47,844 nt of DNA from Limnohabitans sp. (lineage in GTDB: Bacteria > Pseudomonadota > Gammaproteobacteria > Burkholderiales > Burkholderiaceae_C): the NCBI RefSeq assembly GCF_030158565.1, contig NZ_JAOASQ010000044.1, positions 1-47,844 of the forward strand. The letters run 5' to 3'. Every line of letters starts with the position of its first letter. Position 1 is the first letter of the stretch. Of this stretch, positions 24,342-33,718 are shown in pieces. Both the position numbers and the translations under genes were made by a program. The notes beneath the pieces are model-generated. The model searched no databases, was not told where the DNA came from, and was given only the letters and a program-made list of their open reading frames with translations.

Positions 24342-25322
24342 GCGTTCGACTTCGTTCTTGGAGCCGAGCATGACGCTCACGCGTTCATGCAACTGGCTCG
24401 GTTGCAGGTCGAGGATGCGGGTCTTGCCGTTGGTGGAGGCGCCACCAGCTTGTTCGATCAGCCAGCTCATGGGGTTGGCTTCGTACATCAGGCGCAGCTT
24501 GCCGGCTTTTTGGGGTTCGCGCTTGTCCCAGGGGTACATGAAGACGCCGCCACGGGTCAGGATGCGGTGCACGTCGGCGACCATGCTGGCGATCCAGCGC
24601 ATGTTGAAGTCTTTGCCGCGTGGGCCTTCTTTGCCTTGCAGGCATTCGTCGATGTAGCGGCGCACGGGCTCGTCCCAGTGGCGCATATTGCTCATGTTGA
24701 TGGCGAACTCTTTGGTGTCGGCGGGCACTTGCACGTTCTCTTGCGTGAGCACAAAAGAGCCTTGTTCGCGGTCCAGGGTGAACATGCTCACACCATCGCC
24801 CACGGTGAGCACCAGGGTGGTCTGCGGGCCGTACACGCAGTAGCCTGCGGCCACTTGCTGGTGGCCCGGTTGCAGGAAGTCCTGCTCGGTCACGCCCTGG
24901 TCACCCTCAGGCTTTTTGAGCACGCTGAAGATGGTGCCGATGCTGACGTTGACGTCGATGTTGGACGAGCCGTCGAGGGGATCGAACAACAAGAGGTATT
25001 CGCCTTGTGGGTAGCGGTTGGGCACCAGGTAGATGCTGTCCATCTCTTCAGAGGCCATGGCCGCGAGGTGACCGCCCCATTCGTTGGCTTCCAGCAGCAC
25101 TTCGTTGGCGATGATGTCGAGCTTTTTCTGGACTTCGCCTTGCACGTTTTCGCTTTCAGCGCTGCCCAGCACACCGCCCAGGGCGCCTTTGTTCACGGCG
25201 TGGCTGATGCTTTTGCAGGCGCGGGCCACCACTTCGAGCAGCAGGCGCAGGTCGGCCGGGATGTGGCCTTTGTCGCGTTGCTGTTCCACCAGGTAGCGGG
25301 AGAGGGAGATTTTGCTGCTCAT
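24315..25322 (-). CDS. fbp: fructose-1,6-bisphosphatase class 1
   Basis: FBPase removes the 1-phosphate of fructose 1,6-bisphosphate in gluconeogenesis and, in autotrophs, the Calvin cycle. The 335-residue length is standard. SEEMD (91-95) and [10 protein letters not shown] (114-123) carry the metal and substrate ligands, and [13 protein letters not shown] near the C-terminus is also conserved. A CTAAGGAAC ribosome-binding site precedes ATG 25322. It lies 15 bp downstream of pepN on the same strand, suggesting co-transcription. Confidence 0.97.
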   Translation of the reverse strand: MSSKISLSRYLVEQQRDKGHIPADLRLLLEVVARACKSISHAVNKGALGGVLGSAESENVQGEVQKKLDIIANEVLLEANEWGGHLAAMASEEMDSIYLVPNRYPQGEYLLLFDPLDGSSNIDVNVSIGTIFSVLKKPEGDQGVTEQDFLQPGHQQVAAGYCVYGPQTTLVLTVGDGVSMFTLDREQGSFVLTQENVQVPADTKEFAINMSNMRHWDEPVRRYIDECLQGKEGPRGKDFNMRWIASMVADVHRILTRGGVFMYPWDKREPQKAGKLRLMYEANPMSWLIEQAGGASTNGKTRILDLQPSQLHERVSVMLGSKNEVERVTSYHAKV

Positions 25323-25337
25323 GTTCGTTCCTTAGGT

Positions 25338-28058
25338 TCAGGTGCTGCTCAGGGCGCGGCTGATCACTTCACGCACATCATTGGAGAGGTCGGCCTTGGC
25401 GGCCACGCGTTCGATGGCGACCTTGGCCGCGCTGCGGTAGGGCTCGGCCAGGCGGCTCCAGCGGTCCATGGCGCGGGCCAGGCGGGCGGCCACTTGCGGG
25501 TTGATGGCGTCGAGCGCCAGCACCTGCTCGCTCCAGTACACATAGCCTGCGGCATCAGTGCGGTGGAAGGCTGCGGGGTTGGCGTTGCAGTAGCTGAAGA
25601 TCAGGCTGCGGGCGCGGTTGGGGTTGCGCAGGCTGAAGTCGGCATGATGCATGAGCTGGCGCACACGCGGCAGCACGTCGCCTGCGCGGTCGGGCGCACC
25701 GGCTTGCAGGGCAAACCATTTGTCGATGACCAGGGCTTCGTGCTGGAAGAGTTTGTGGAACAGCGCCAGCGCGTCGTTGGCCAGAGCATGGCCGCTGACC
25801 ACCAGGGCCGACAGCGCGTTGAAGCGGTCGGTCATGTTGCTGGCGTCCTTGAACTGCTGGTACACGCGGCCGGGTGTCACATCGTCACCGGTCTGCACGG
25901 CAGCGATGCACAGCATGCCCATGGCCAGACCAGCCAGGGCGCGGCGGCCGCTGGACAGGGCATCGGGCGAGTAAGCGCCGTTGTTCTTGTGGGCGTCCCA
26001 GGCCCATTGCCAGTCGGCTTGCAAGGCGGTGGCCAGTTGCAGGCGCATGGCTTCGCGCAGCGTGTGCACGCGTTGCGGGTCCACCACGCTCAGTTGGTCT
26101 GCGATGTAGTTCTCGGACGGCAGGGTGAGTGCCAGGTCCTTGAAGGCCGCATCCAGACCAGGGTGGCGCAGCACATTGCGCAAGGCAGTGAGCAGCTCGT
26201 CGGACAGTACGGGGCCAGCGGCATCGGCTTGGGCCAGGGCTTGCGCCGCGCTTTGCAGCATGAGGCGCTGACCGGCTTCCCATTGGTTGAAGGGGTCGCT
26301 GTCGTGGGCCAGCAGGCACAACAAGTCGGCGGTGCTCAGGCCATCTTGGAGCACCACCGGGGCGCTGAAACCGCGCAGCAGCGAAGGCACGGGTTCGCTG
26401 TCGATGTTGACGAAGGTGTAGCTGGCGCTGGCTTCGGTCAGGACCAGGGTTTGCTGTGGCAAGGCGTCGGCGCTGCCTGTCTGTTGCAAGGGCAGGGCCT
26501 GGCCATCGCGCGACAGCAGGCCCAGCGTGACCGGAATCACGAAGGGCTGCTTGCTGGCCTGGTCGGGTGTGGCGGGGCAGGTCTGGCTGAGCGTGAGGGT
26601 GTAGCTGCGCTCGGCCGCGTTGTAGACGCCACGCGCTTGCAGGCGCGGCGTGCCCGCCTGGCTGTACCAGCGCTTGAACTGGCTCAGGTGCTCGGCCAGG
26701 GCGGTGCCGGGGTTGGCGTCTGCAATGGCTTGGGCAAAGTCGTCGCAGGTCACGGCCTGGCCATCGTGGCGTGCAAAGTACAGCTTCATGCCCTTGGCGA
26801 AACCGCTGCGGCCTTGCAGGTCGTCAGGCGTGGCCACCAGGGTCTGCATCATGCGAACGACTTCAGAGCCTTTTTCGTAGATGGTGACGGTGTAGAAGTT
26901 GTTGATTTCCACATAGCTGTCTGGGCGCACGGGGTGGGCCATGGGCCCTGCGTCTTCGGCAAACTGCACGGTGCGCAGCACGCGCACGTCTTCGATGCGT
27001 TTGACGGCGCGGGCGCTGGCCTCGCCCGCCATGTCCTGGCTGAACTCCTGGTCGCGGAAGACCGTGAGGCCTTCTTTCAGCGAGAGCTGGAACCAGTCGC
27101 GGCAGGTGATGCGGTTGCCGGTCCAGTTGTGGAAGTACTCGTGGCCAACGACGGATTCGATGTTGCCGAAATCCATGTCGGTGGCGGTGGCCGGGTTCGC
27201 CAACACGTATTTGGTGTTGAAGATGTTCAGGCCCTTGTTTTCCATCGCGCCCATGTTGAAGTCGCTGGTGGCGACGATCATGAAGCGTTCCAGGTCCAGC
27301 GGCAGGCCAAAGCGGGCTTCGTCCCAGGCCACGCTGGCCATGAGCGAGTTCATCGCGTGTTCGGTCTTGTCCAGGTCACCCGGGCGCACAAACACTTGCA
27401 GCAAGTGTTCAGTGCCACTGCGGCTCGTGATGCGCTGCTCGCGCGCGACCAGTTGGCCCGCGACGAGGGCGAACAGGTAGCAAGGCTTTTTGTGTGGATC
27501 GACCCACTTGGCAAAATGTCTCGGACCGTTGGGGCCGTCTTCCAGTGCACCTTGCTCAACCAGGTTGCCGTTACTCAGCAGCACCGGGTATTTGGCCTTG
27601 TCGGCACGCAGCGTGACGGTGTAGCTGGCCATCACGTCCGGGCGGTCCAGGAAGTAGGTGATGCGGCGGAAACCCTCGGCCTCGCACTGGGTGAAGAACG
27701 TGCCCTGGCTCACGTACAGGCCCATCAGCTGGGTGTTCTTCTCGGGGTTGCAGGTGGTGAAGATTTCCAGATCGAAAGCGTCATGGCCTTCGGGCAGATT
27801 CTCCAACACGAGCACGTTGCCGTCCATCTTGAACGAGGTGCCGCCGCCGTTGACCAGCACACGGGCCAGGTTCAGCTCTTCACCGTCCAGACGCAGCGCT
27901 TGGGCCGCCACGTCGGGGTTGCGGCGCAGGCGCATTTTGTTCAGGACGCGGGTTTTGGCCGGGTCCAGATCAAAGGTCAGATCGACGGTGTCGATCCAGA
28001 AAGCCGGGGCAGCATAAGCCTCCCGGTGAATCGCGGTGGGTTGTCCTTCACGCATCAC
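25338..28058 (-). CDS. pepN: aminopeptidase N (M1 family)
   Basis: PepN is a cytosolic zinc aminopeptidase that completes peptide degradation. The 906-residue length is close to E. coli (870). GAMENKG (270-276) is the substrate-binding exopeptidase motif, HEYFH (306-310) binds zinc, and the third ligand is the glutamate in LKEG at 329, giving the exact HExxH-18-E spacing. The start is ATG 28058 or the next ATG at 28055; both encode the same protein within one residue. The antisense strand carries a very long open frame that is a composition artefact. Confidence 0.97.
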   Translation of the reverse strand: MMREGQPTAIHREAYAAPAFWIDTVDLTFDLDPAKTRVLNKMRLRRNPDVAAQALRLDGEELNLARVLVNGGGTSFKMDGNVLVLENLPEGHDAFDLEIFTTCNPEKNTQLMGLYVSQGTFFTQCEAEGFRRITYFLDRPDVMASYTVTLRADKAKYPVLLSNGNLVEQGALEDGPNGPRHFAKWVDPHKKPCYLFALVAGQLVAREQRITSRSGTEHLLQVFVRPGDLDKTEHAMNSLMASVAWDEARFGLPLDLERFMIVATSDFNMGAMENKGLNIFNTKYVLANPATATDMDFGNIESVVGHEYFHNWTGNRITCRDWFQLSLKEGLTVFRDQEFSQDMAGEASARAVKRIEDVRVLRTVQFAEDAGPMAHPVRPDSYVEINNFYTVTIYEKGSEVVRMMQTLVATPDDLQGRSGFAKGMKLYFARHDGQAVTCDDFAQAIADANPGTALAEHLSQFKRWYSQAGTPRLQARGVYNAAERSYTLTLSQTCPATPDQASKQPFVIPVTLGLLSRDGQALPLQQTGSADALPQQTLVLTEASASYTFVNIDSEPVPSLLRGFSAPVVLQDGLSTADLLCLLAHDSDPFNQWEAGQRLMLQSAAQALAQADAAGPVLSDELLTALRNVLRHPGLDAAFKDLALTLPSENYIADQLSVVDPQRVHTLREAMRLQLATALQADWQWAWDAHKNNGAYSPDALSSGRRALAGLAMGMLCIAAVQTGDDVTPGRVYQQFKDASNMTDRFNALSALVVSGHALANDALALFHKLFQHEALVIDKWFALQAGAPDRAGDVLPRVRQLMHHADFSLRNPNRARSLIFSYCNANPAAFHRTDAAGYVYWSEQVLALDAINPQVAARLARAMDRWSRLAEPYRSAAKVAIERVAAKADLSNDVREVISRALSST

Positions 28059-28088
28059 TAACTCCGTTTTGCTTGAGGTCTGACCGGG

Positions 28089-29193
28089 TCAGAGGCCTTG
28101 TTTCAGTGAGGCTTCGATGAACGCATCGAGGTCGCCATCGAGCACCTTTTGGGTGGCCGAGATTTCGACGTTGGTGCGCAAATCCTTGATGCGGCTGTTG
28201 TCCAGCACATAGCTGCGGATCTGGTGACCCCAGCCCACATCGGTCTTGGTGTCTTCCAGCTTTTGCTGCTCTTCCAGGCGCTTGCGCATTTCGAAGTCGT
28301 ACAGGCGCGAGCGCAGGCGTTGCCAAGCCACATCGCGGTTGCTGTGCTGGCTTCGGCCGTCTTGGCACTGCACCACGATGCCCGTGGGGATGTGTGTCAA
28401 GCGCACGGCCGAGTCGGTCTTGTTGATGTGCTGACCGCCCGCGCCGCTGGCACGGAAGGTGTCGGTGCGCACGTCAGACGGGTTGATGTTGATCTCGATC
28501 GAGTCGTCGATCTCGGGGTACACAAACAACGAGGCAAACGAGGTGTGGCGGCCGCCTGACGAGTCAAACGGGCTCTTGCGCACAAGGCGGTGCACGCCGG
28601 TTTCGGTGCGCAGCAAGCCAAACGCGTATTCGCCTTCGATCTTGATGGTCGCGCCCTTGATGCCTGCGGTGTCGCCCGGCGTTTCGTCTTCCACGGTGGC
28701 CTTGAAGCCTTTGCGTTCGGCGTACTTGATGTACTGGCGCAGCAACATGCTGGCCCAATCGCAGGCTTCGGTCCCGCCTGCTCCGGCTTGGATATCCACA
28801 AAGCAGTTGAGCGGGTCGGCCTCGTGGCGGAACATGCGGCGGAATTCGAGGTCTTCCACGAGCTTGGCCAGTTTGGCGGCTTCGGCTTCGATGGTTTGCA
28901 GACCTGCATCGTCGCCTTCTTCCTTGCTCATCTCGAAGAGCTCAAGGTTGTCGGCCAATTCGCTCGTCAGGTTGGTGATGGTGACCACCACGCCGTCGAG
29001 GGCTTTTTTCTCTTTGCCCAGTTCCTGGGCTTTTTTCGGGTCGTTCCAGACCGAGGGATCTTCGAGCGATGCGTTGACGGTTCTCAGCCGTTCAGATTTG
29101 GCATCGTAGTCAAAGATACCCCCGTAACTCGTGGGTACGAGCGGTCAGGTCTGTGAGGGATGCGCCGATTTGGTTGATGTGTTCTGCGTCCAT
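28089..29193 (-). CDS. prfB: peptide chain release factor 2, with programmed +1 frameshift
   Basis: RF2 ends translation at UGA and UAA. The gene is split over two frames. Codons 1-27 run from ATG 29193; an in-frame TGA follows at 29112-29110, and reading continues in the +1 frame from 29111 to the stop at 28089. The full protein is 367 residues (E. coli 365). SPF, which reads the stop codon, is at about 207-209; GGQ is at about 252-254. The frameshift site is GGGGGTATCTTTGAC, identical in design to the E. coli site. Translation of prfB is thus autoregulated by RF2. A GACACT hexamer lies 6 nt before the ATG without a ribosome-binding site. Confidence 0.96.
29108..29124 (-). promoter_or_regulatory. 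prfB programmed frameshift signal
   Basis: On the minus strand an SD-like GGGGG stands three bases before CTT TGA C. The ribosome pauses at the poorly decoded UGA when RF2 is scarce, slips from CUU to UUU, and resumes at GAC in the +1 frame. The downstream frame gives the complete RF2 sequence, so the shift is required. Confidence 0.95.
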
Positions 29194-29199
29194 GGGGAA

Positions 29200-29205
29200 A
29201 GTGTC
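29200..29205 (-). promoter_or_regulatory. candidate -10 element of prfB
   Basis: GACACT on the minus strand ends 6 nt before the prfB ATG and no Shine-Dalgarno sequence follows. A matching -35 is not evident. Confidence 0.35.
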
Positions 29206-29264
29206 CGGTTCGGTAAACCGGGCATTTTCTCATGACTTGGCCCTTGGGCCGGCCGAACAAGGGC

Positions 29265-29795
29265 TTAAAAACTGCGACCGTAAGAGAACATCAGGCCAGC
29301 TGTCCCCAGCACCTTGACTTGCACCGAGTCGTGTTCGGTCAATCGGTAGCCAATCGAGGGGATGATGGCTGGGGAGAAACCGTTGTGGTTGAGGGGGACC
29401 TTGTTTTCGTATTTGCCCACATAGCCGTACAAGATGCCAGCGGTGACCTTCACAAACAAGTGGGGGTTGCCCAACAGGTTGTTGAATTGTTGGCCTGCGT
29501 ACACATAAGTGGAAGGCTGGCCAAAGGAATTGCTGAACAAGGCGACACCGCAAAAGCGGTTGCCGGGCAATTGCTCGTCCACGGCCACCAGCACCACAGG
29601 TTTGTGTTCGGGGTTGTGGGTCCAGTGGTGGGTGTAGGGAGAGAACACCACCTCGCCCCGGTGAGTGGGCTCGGGCGCACCGTCGACGGACAAAAACGAT
29701 GGGCAGTAATGCTCGGATGGGCTCGCTTGGGCCGTGGTACAGGCCATCAGACTGGCCAAGGCCGTGCTGAGCAATGCAATGGTGAAATGACGCAC
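29265..29795 (-). CDS. small exported outer-membrane beta-barrel-like protein, unknown function
   Basis: The 176-residue product starts at GTG 29795. It has a hydrophobic signal region (FTIALLSTALASLMACTTAQA) and then alternating strands rich in aromatics and glycines. Examples are STYVYAGQQF, TAGILYGYVGKYENK and the final GLMFSYGRSF, whose terminal Phe is a typical barrel-assembly signal. It resembles small barrels sometimes named sn-glycerol-3-phosphate transporter or PagP/PagL-like, but no catalytic motif was recognised. A lipobox-like MAC in the signal region makes lipoprotein processing an alternative. It lies 71 bp upstream of prfB on the same strand. Confidence 0.6.
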   Translation of the reverse strand: MRHFTIALLSTALASLMACTTAQASPSEHYCPSFLSVDGAPEPTHRGEVVFSPYTHHWTHNPEHKPVVLVAVDEQLPGNRFCGVALFSNSFGQPSTYVYAGQQFNNLLGNPHLFVKVTAGILYGYVGKYENKVPLNHNGFSPAIIPSIGYRLTEHDSVQVKVLGTAGLMFSYGRSF

Positions 29796-29862
29796 AGAAA
29801 AATCCCTGACTATTTTGGGTATCGACAGGGGATTTTAGAGGGCTTGTGTAAAGGTAAAGAAT

Positions 29863-30780
29863 TCAAATGGTCAGAAATTGTTCCAGTGTTTGGGCCAATG
29901 TCTCGGGTTGGTCGTGCTGCAGCATGTGGCCTGCGTTGTCGATGCGGGCGATCTGGACCTCTGGTACCGACTTCAGACGTTCGTGGTATTCGTCCAGTGT
30001 GTATTTGCCCTTCCACCACAGGCCCAGCGAGTCGTCGGTGGCTTCCACGGCCAGCACGGGGCAACCGATGCGGCTGTAGGTCGCCAGCGTTTCTTCTACG
30101 TGGTAAAGGTAAGGGTTGATCACCTTGTGCGCGGCATCGCCCAGGATGCGCCACTGCCCGTCTGCTCCGGCTTGGGCCCAATGCTGGGCCAACCAGTCGG
30201 CTTTGACTTGCGACAGGCGAGGATTGGTTTTCATCAGGCGTGCGGCCACACCGCCTGCGTTGGCATAGGTCTTGAGGTCTTTGTCGCCCTGGCGCGTGGC
30301 TTTGAGCTCGTCCAGCCATTGCGCCATGCGACCGGGGGCTTGGGCAGGGCGGGTGGCGGGCATGCCAAAGCCTTCGATGTTGACCAAGCGGCGGATGCGT
30401 TCGGGGCGGGCGCCCGCGTACATCATGACCACATTGCCGCCCATGCTGTGGCCCACCAGGTCGATGGTTTGAGCGGGGTAGAGCGTGTCCAGCAGCGCGT
30501 CCAGATCGGCCAGGTAGTCGGGGAACCAGTAGCTGTCGGTCGCGGGTGCTTCGGTCAGGCCGTAGCCGCGCCAGTCAAAGGCGATGATGGGCCTTTGCTG
30601 CACAAAGGCTTCGCTCAAGGCATCGATCATAAACTGGTAAGAAGCGGCCACATCCATCCAGCCGTGGGCCAGCACCAAAGGTGTGGTGCCGGGTTCAGGA
30701 GTGCCCCACTGTCGCACGTGGTACTGGCAGCCGCGCAGCGGCACCCAGGAGCTGATGGAGGGGCGTAAAACTTGGTACAT
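29863..30780 (-). CDS. alpha/beta hydrolase
   Basis: The protein of about 305 residues has the alpha/beta-hydrolase core. LAHGWMD forms the oxyanion region, the nucleophile elbow is GHSMGGN (serine at about 112), and the catalytic histidine is in DNAGHMLQHD (about 285). LAVEATDDSLG probably supplies the acidic residue. The substrate is unknown; esters or epoxides are possible. The start is uncertain among ATGs at 30780 (chosen), 30792 and 30807. The last would overlap the start of the divergent synthetase gene, so the shorter forms are preferred. Confidence 0.85.
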   Translation of the reverse strand: MYQVLRPSISSWVPLRGCQYHVRQWGTPEPGTTPLVLAHGWMDVAASYQFMIDALSEAFVQQRPIIAFDWRGYGLTEAPATDSYWFPDYLADLDALLDTLYPAQTIDLVGHSMGGNVVMMYAGARPERIRRLVNIEGFGMPATRPAQAPGRMAQWLDELKATRQGDKDLKTYANAGGVAARLMKTNPRLSQVKADWLAQHWAQAGADGQWRILGDAAHKVINPYLYHVEETLATYSRIGCPVLAVEATDDSLGLWWKGKYTLDEYHERLKSVPEVQIARIDNAGHMLQHDQPETLAQTLEQFLTI

Positions 30781-30805
30781 ACTTTCAATCATAAGGAGAC
30801 AAGCC

Positions 30806-32563
30806 ATGACACGCAGTCACACCGATGACCGCCACCAAAAGGTGCCAGACCGTTACAGCGCCATTCACCAAGGCTTTGGCTGGAAAGTGCCCAAGCGCTT
30901 CAACATGGCGCAGGCTTGTTGCGGCCAATGGGCTGCACAAGCGGCCACGGCGCGGCGCGTGGCGATCCGCGAACATGTCGCAGGCCAAGGCTTGGGGCGC
31001 CGTTGGACTTTTGGCCAATTGCAAAGCGCGGCCAACCGCTTGAGCCAGGTCTTGCGTGCGCAAGGTGTGCGGCGCGGGGACCGCGTGGCGATTGTCATGC
31101 CTCAGCGTTTCGAGACCGCCGTGGCCTACATGGCGGTGCTGCAAATGGGCGCGGTGGCCATGCCGCTGTCCATGTTGTTTGGGCCCGAGGCGCTGTCTTT
31201 TCGCATCAACGACAGCCAGGCCCGGGTGGCGGTGTGCGACGAATCCACCATCGAAGCCCTGAAACTTGCGCGGCCCGATTGCCCGGGTTTGCAGTGCCTG
31301 ATCGGTGTGGGCGATGCAGCCGCTGTCGCCGATCTGGACTACGCCAAGGTATGTGCGGCCCGCGCCGCCACCTTCAAGTCGGTGGCCACTTTGGCCGAAG
31401 AAGCTGCCGTGTTGATCTACACCAGCGGCACCACCGGCAACCCCAAGGGGGCGCTGATCCCGCACCGGGCTTTGATCGGCAACCTGACGGGTTTTGTTTG
31501 CAGCCAGAACTGGTTGGGGTTTGACCCCGATCGGCCCGGCAGCCAGTCGACGGCGGTGTTTTGGTCGCCAGCCGACTGGGCCTGGACCGGCGGCCTGATG
31601 GACGCCTTGTTGCCCAGCCTGTATTTTGGTCGCCCCATCGTGGCGTTCAACGGGCGCTTTTCGCCCGAGGCGGCGTTTGAAATTTTGCAAAGCCATGGCG
31701 TGACCCACACCTTTTTGTTCCCCACCGCGCTCAAGGCCATGATGAAGGCCGTGCCCGATGCCAAGGCGCGTTACCGCCTCAAGCTGCAGGCCATCATGAG
31801 CGCGGGCGAGGCTGTGGGCGATGCGGTGTTTGATTACTGTCAAAAGCAATTGGGCGTCACGGTCAATGAGATGTTCGGCCAGACCGAGATCAATTACGTG
31901 GTGGGCAATTGCGCCCGCTTGTGGCCCGCACGACCCGGCAGCATGGGCAAGGGCTACCCCGGTCACCAGGTCGCCGTCATCGACGAGGCTGGCCAGCTGT
32001 GCCCGGCAGGCACGCCCGGCGAAGTGGCGGTCAACCGATTCGATGTGCACGGCCATCCTGATCCAGTGTTCTTTTTGGGCTACTGGAACAACGACAAAGC
32101 CACCACGGCCAAGTACACCGGCGACTGGTGCCGTACGGGCGACATGGCCGTGGCGGACGAAGACGGCTACCTTTGGTACCAGGGCCGCACCGACGACATG
32201 TTCAAGGCGGCGGGTTACCGGATTGGCCCCGGCGAGATTGAAAACTGCCTGGTCAAGCACGCGGCGGTGGCCAACGCCGCCGTGGTGCCCAAGCCCGACG
32301 CCGAGCGTGGAGCCCTGGTCAAGGCCTATGTGGTGATGTCGCCCGATTGCTTGGCCCAAAGGCCTTCAGGTGATGGCCAAGCCGCTTTCGATGACGCCGT
32401 CCGCGCCCAGCTGCAAGCCCATGTGCGCGGGTTGCTGGCGCCGTATGAATACCCCAAGGAGATCGAGTTCATCGACCAGCTGCCCATGACCACCACCGGC
32501 AAGGTGCAGCGGCGTGTGCTGCGCTTGCAAGAGGAGGCGAGAGCTTCGGCGACAAAAGCCTGA
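30806..32563 (+). CDS. AMP-binding acyl-CoA synthetase
   Basis: The 585-residue protein is an ANL-superfamily adenylating enzyme. The P-loop is YTSGTTGNPKG (about 205-215), MFGQTEINYVVG is the A5 region, GDWCRTGDMA the A7 region, and TTTGKVQRRVL carries the catalytic A10 lysine (about 566). It activates a carboxylic acid, probably acetate, propionate or a fatty acid, to its CoA ester. The length and N-terminus resemble medium-chain or acetyl-CoA synthetase-like enzymes. AAGGAGA precedes the ATG. The frame is open upstream over the divergent hydrolase gene but the ribosome-binding site fixes the start. Confidence 0.92.
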   Translation: MTRSHTDDRHQKVPDRYSAIHQGFGWKVPKRFNMAQACCGQWAAQAATARRVAIREHVAGQGLGRRWTFGQLQSAANRLSQVLRAQGVRRGDRVAIVMPQRFETAVAYMAVLQMGAVAMPLSMLFGPEALSFRINDSQARVAVCDESTIEALKLARPDCPGLQCLIGVGDAAAVADLDYAKVCAARAATFKSVATLAEEAAVLIYTSGTTGNPKGALIPHRALIGNLTGFVCSQNWLGFDPDRPGSQSTAVFWSPADWAWTGGLMDALLPSLYFGRPIVAFNGRFSPEAAFEILQSHGVTHTFLFPTALKAMMKAVPDAKARYRLKLQAIMSAGEAVGDAVFDYCQKQLGVTVNEMFGQTEINYVVGNCARLWPARPGSMGKGYPGHQVAVIDEAGQLCPAGTPGEVAVNRFDVHGHPDPVFFLGYWNNDKATTAKYTGDWCRTGDMAVADEDGYLWYQGRTDDMFKAAGYRIGPGEIENCLVKHAAVANAAVVPKPDAERGALVKAYVVMSPDCLAQRPSGDGQAAFDDAVRAQLQAHVRGLLAPYEYPKEIEFIDQLPMTTTGKVQRRVLRLQEEARASATKA

Positions 32564-32647
32564 GCGCGCCCGTGACAAAATAAGACCGAACAAGACAAGC
32601 CCGAGTGCGGCTTGTCGCACCCCATTGCCATACCGACAGGAAACACC

Positions 32648-33709
32648 ATGAAACTCGTTCAACTCGGTCAATCCGATTTGCAAGTCACCCCCATCTGCCT
32701 GGGCACCATGACCTTTGGTCAGCAAGTCAATGAGGCCGATTCGCACGCCATCCTCGACCGCTCGCTCGAAGCGGGCATCAACTTCATCGACACCGCCGAG
32801 ATGTACGCCGTGCCTGCTTCGGCCGACACCTGTGGCGCGACAGAAACCTACATCGGCAACTGGTTTGCCAAGAACCCCGGTGCTCGCCAGAAGCTGGTGC
32901 TGGCCACCAAGGTCGCAGGTCCCTCGCGCGGCATGCCCTGGATCCGCGAAGGCTCGGGCATGACCGGCCAAGACATCTTGAACTCTTGCGACGCCAGCTT
33001 GCGCCGCCTGCAGACCGACGTGATCGACCTGTACCAGATCCACTGGCCCGAGCGTCATGTGCCGGTGTTTGGCATGACGTATTTCGATCCGGCCAAGGAC
33101 AAATCGGTGACCTCGATCCACGAGCAGCTCGAAGCCCTGTCCAAGCTGGTCAAGGCGGGCAAGGTGCGCTACATCGGCCTGTCGAATGAAACCCCTTATG
33201 GCGTGCACGAGTTTGTGCGCTTGGCCGAGCAACACGGCCTGCCCCGCGTGGCCACGGTGCAAAACCCTTACTGCCTGGTCAGCCGCACGTATGACAACGG
33301 TCTGGACGAGACCTGCTATCGACTGAATGTGTCCATGCTGGCTTATTCGCCGCTGGGCTTTGGTCTGCTCACGGGCAAATACGACAACGATGATTTGAAA
33401 GGCCCGCTGGTGCCCGACGGTGGCCGCATTGCCCGTTACGACTCGATGCGCAAACAGCGCTGGGGCCGCCCCGAGGCGCTGGTGGCCGCCCGCCGCTACA
33501 ACCAGCTGGCACGCGACAACGGCATGACGCCCACCCAGATGGCGCTGGCGTTTTGCTACCACCGCTGGAGCGTGGCCAGCACCATCATCGGCGTGACTTC
33601 GTTGGCGCAGCTGAACGAAGACCTGGCTGCGTGGAGCACACAGCTGACGCCCGAGGTCTTGAAGGCCATTGACGACATCCGCTGGGAAATGCGCGACCCG
33701 GCTCTGTAA
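32648..33709 (+). CDS. NADP(H)-dependent aldo/keto reductase (Tas-like)
   Basis: The 353-residue protein has the AKR tetrad: D48 and Y53 in INFIDTAEMY, K88 in LATKV and H132 in YQIHWPER. The GIGLSN-like stretch RYIGLSNETPYGVHEF and TIIGVTSLAQL complete the NADPH-binding barrel. The insertion YAVPASADTCGATE is typical of the Tas/YgdS subgroup. The substrate is unknown. An AGGAAAC ribosome-binding site precedes the ATG. It is separated by 84 bp from the synthetase gene and may be transcribed independently or with it. Confidence 0.92.
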   Translation: MKLVQLGQSDLQVTPICLGTMTFGQQVNEADSHAILDRSLEAGINFIDTAEMYAVPASADTCGATETYIGNWFAKNPGARQKLVLATKVAGPSRGMPWIREGSGMTGQDILNSCDASLRRLQTDVIDLYQIHWPERHVPVFGMTYFDPAKDKSVTSIHEQLEALSKLVKAGKVRYIGLSNETPYGVHEFVRLAEQHGLPRVATVQNPYCLVSRTYDNGLDETCYRLNVSMLAYSPLGFGLLTGKYDNDDLKGPLVPDGGRIARYDSMRKQRWGRPEALVAARRYNQLARDNGMTPTQMALAFCYHRWSVASTIIGVTSLAQLNEDLAAWSTQLTPEVLKAIDDIRWEMRDPAL

Positions 33710-33718
33710 TTTCGGGCA

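Noticed and set aside
24327..28061. A 1244-codon open frame on the plus strand
   Set aside because: It is antisense to fbp and pepN, both of which have complete motif sets and proper starts. The long frame is explained by high GC and strong third-position codon bias; its translation is low-complexity His/Gln/Gly/Val-rich sequence.
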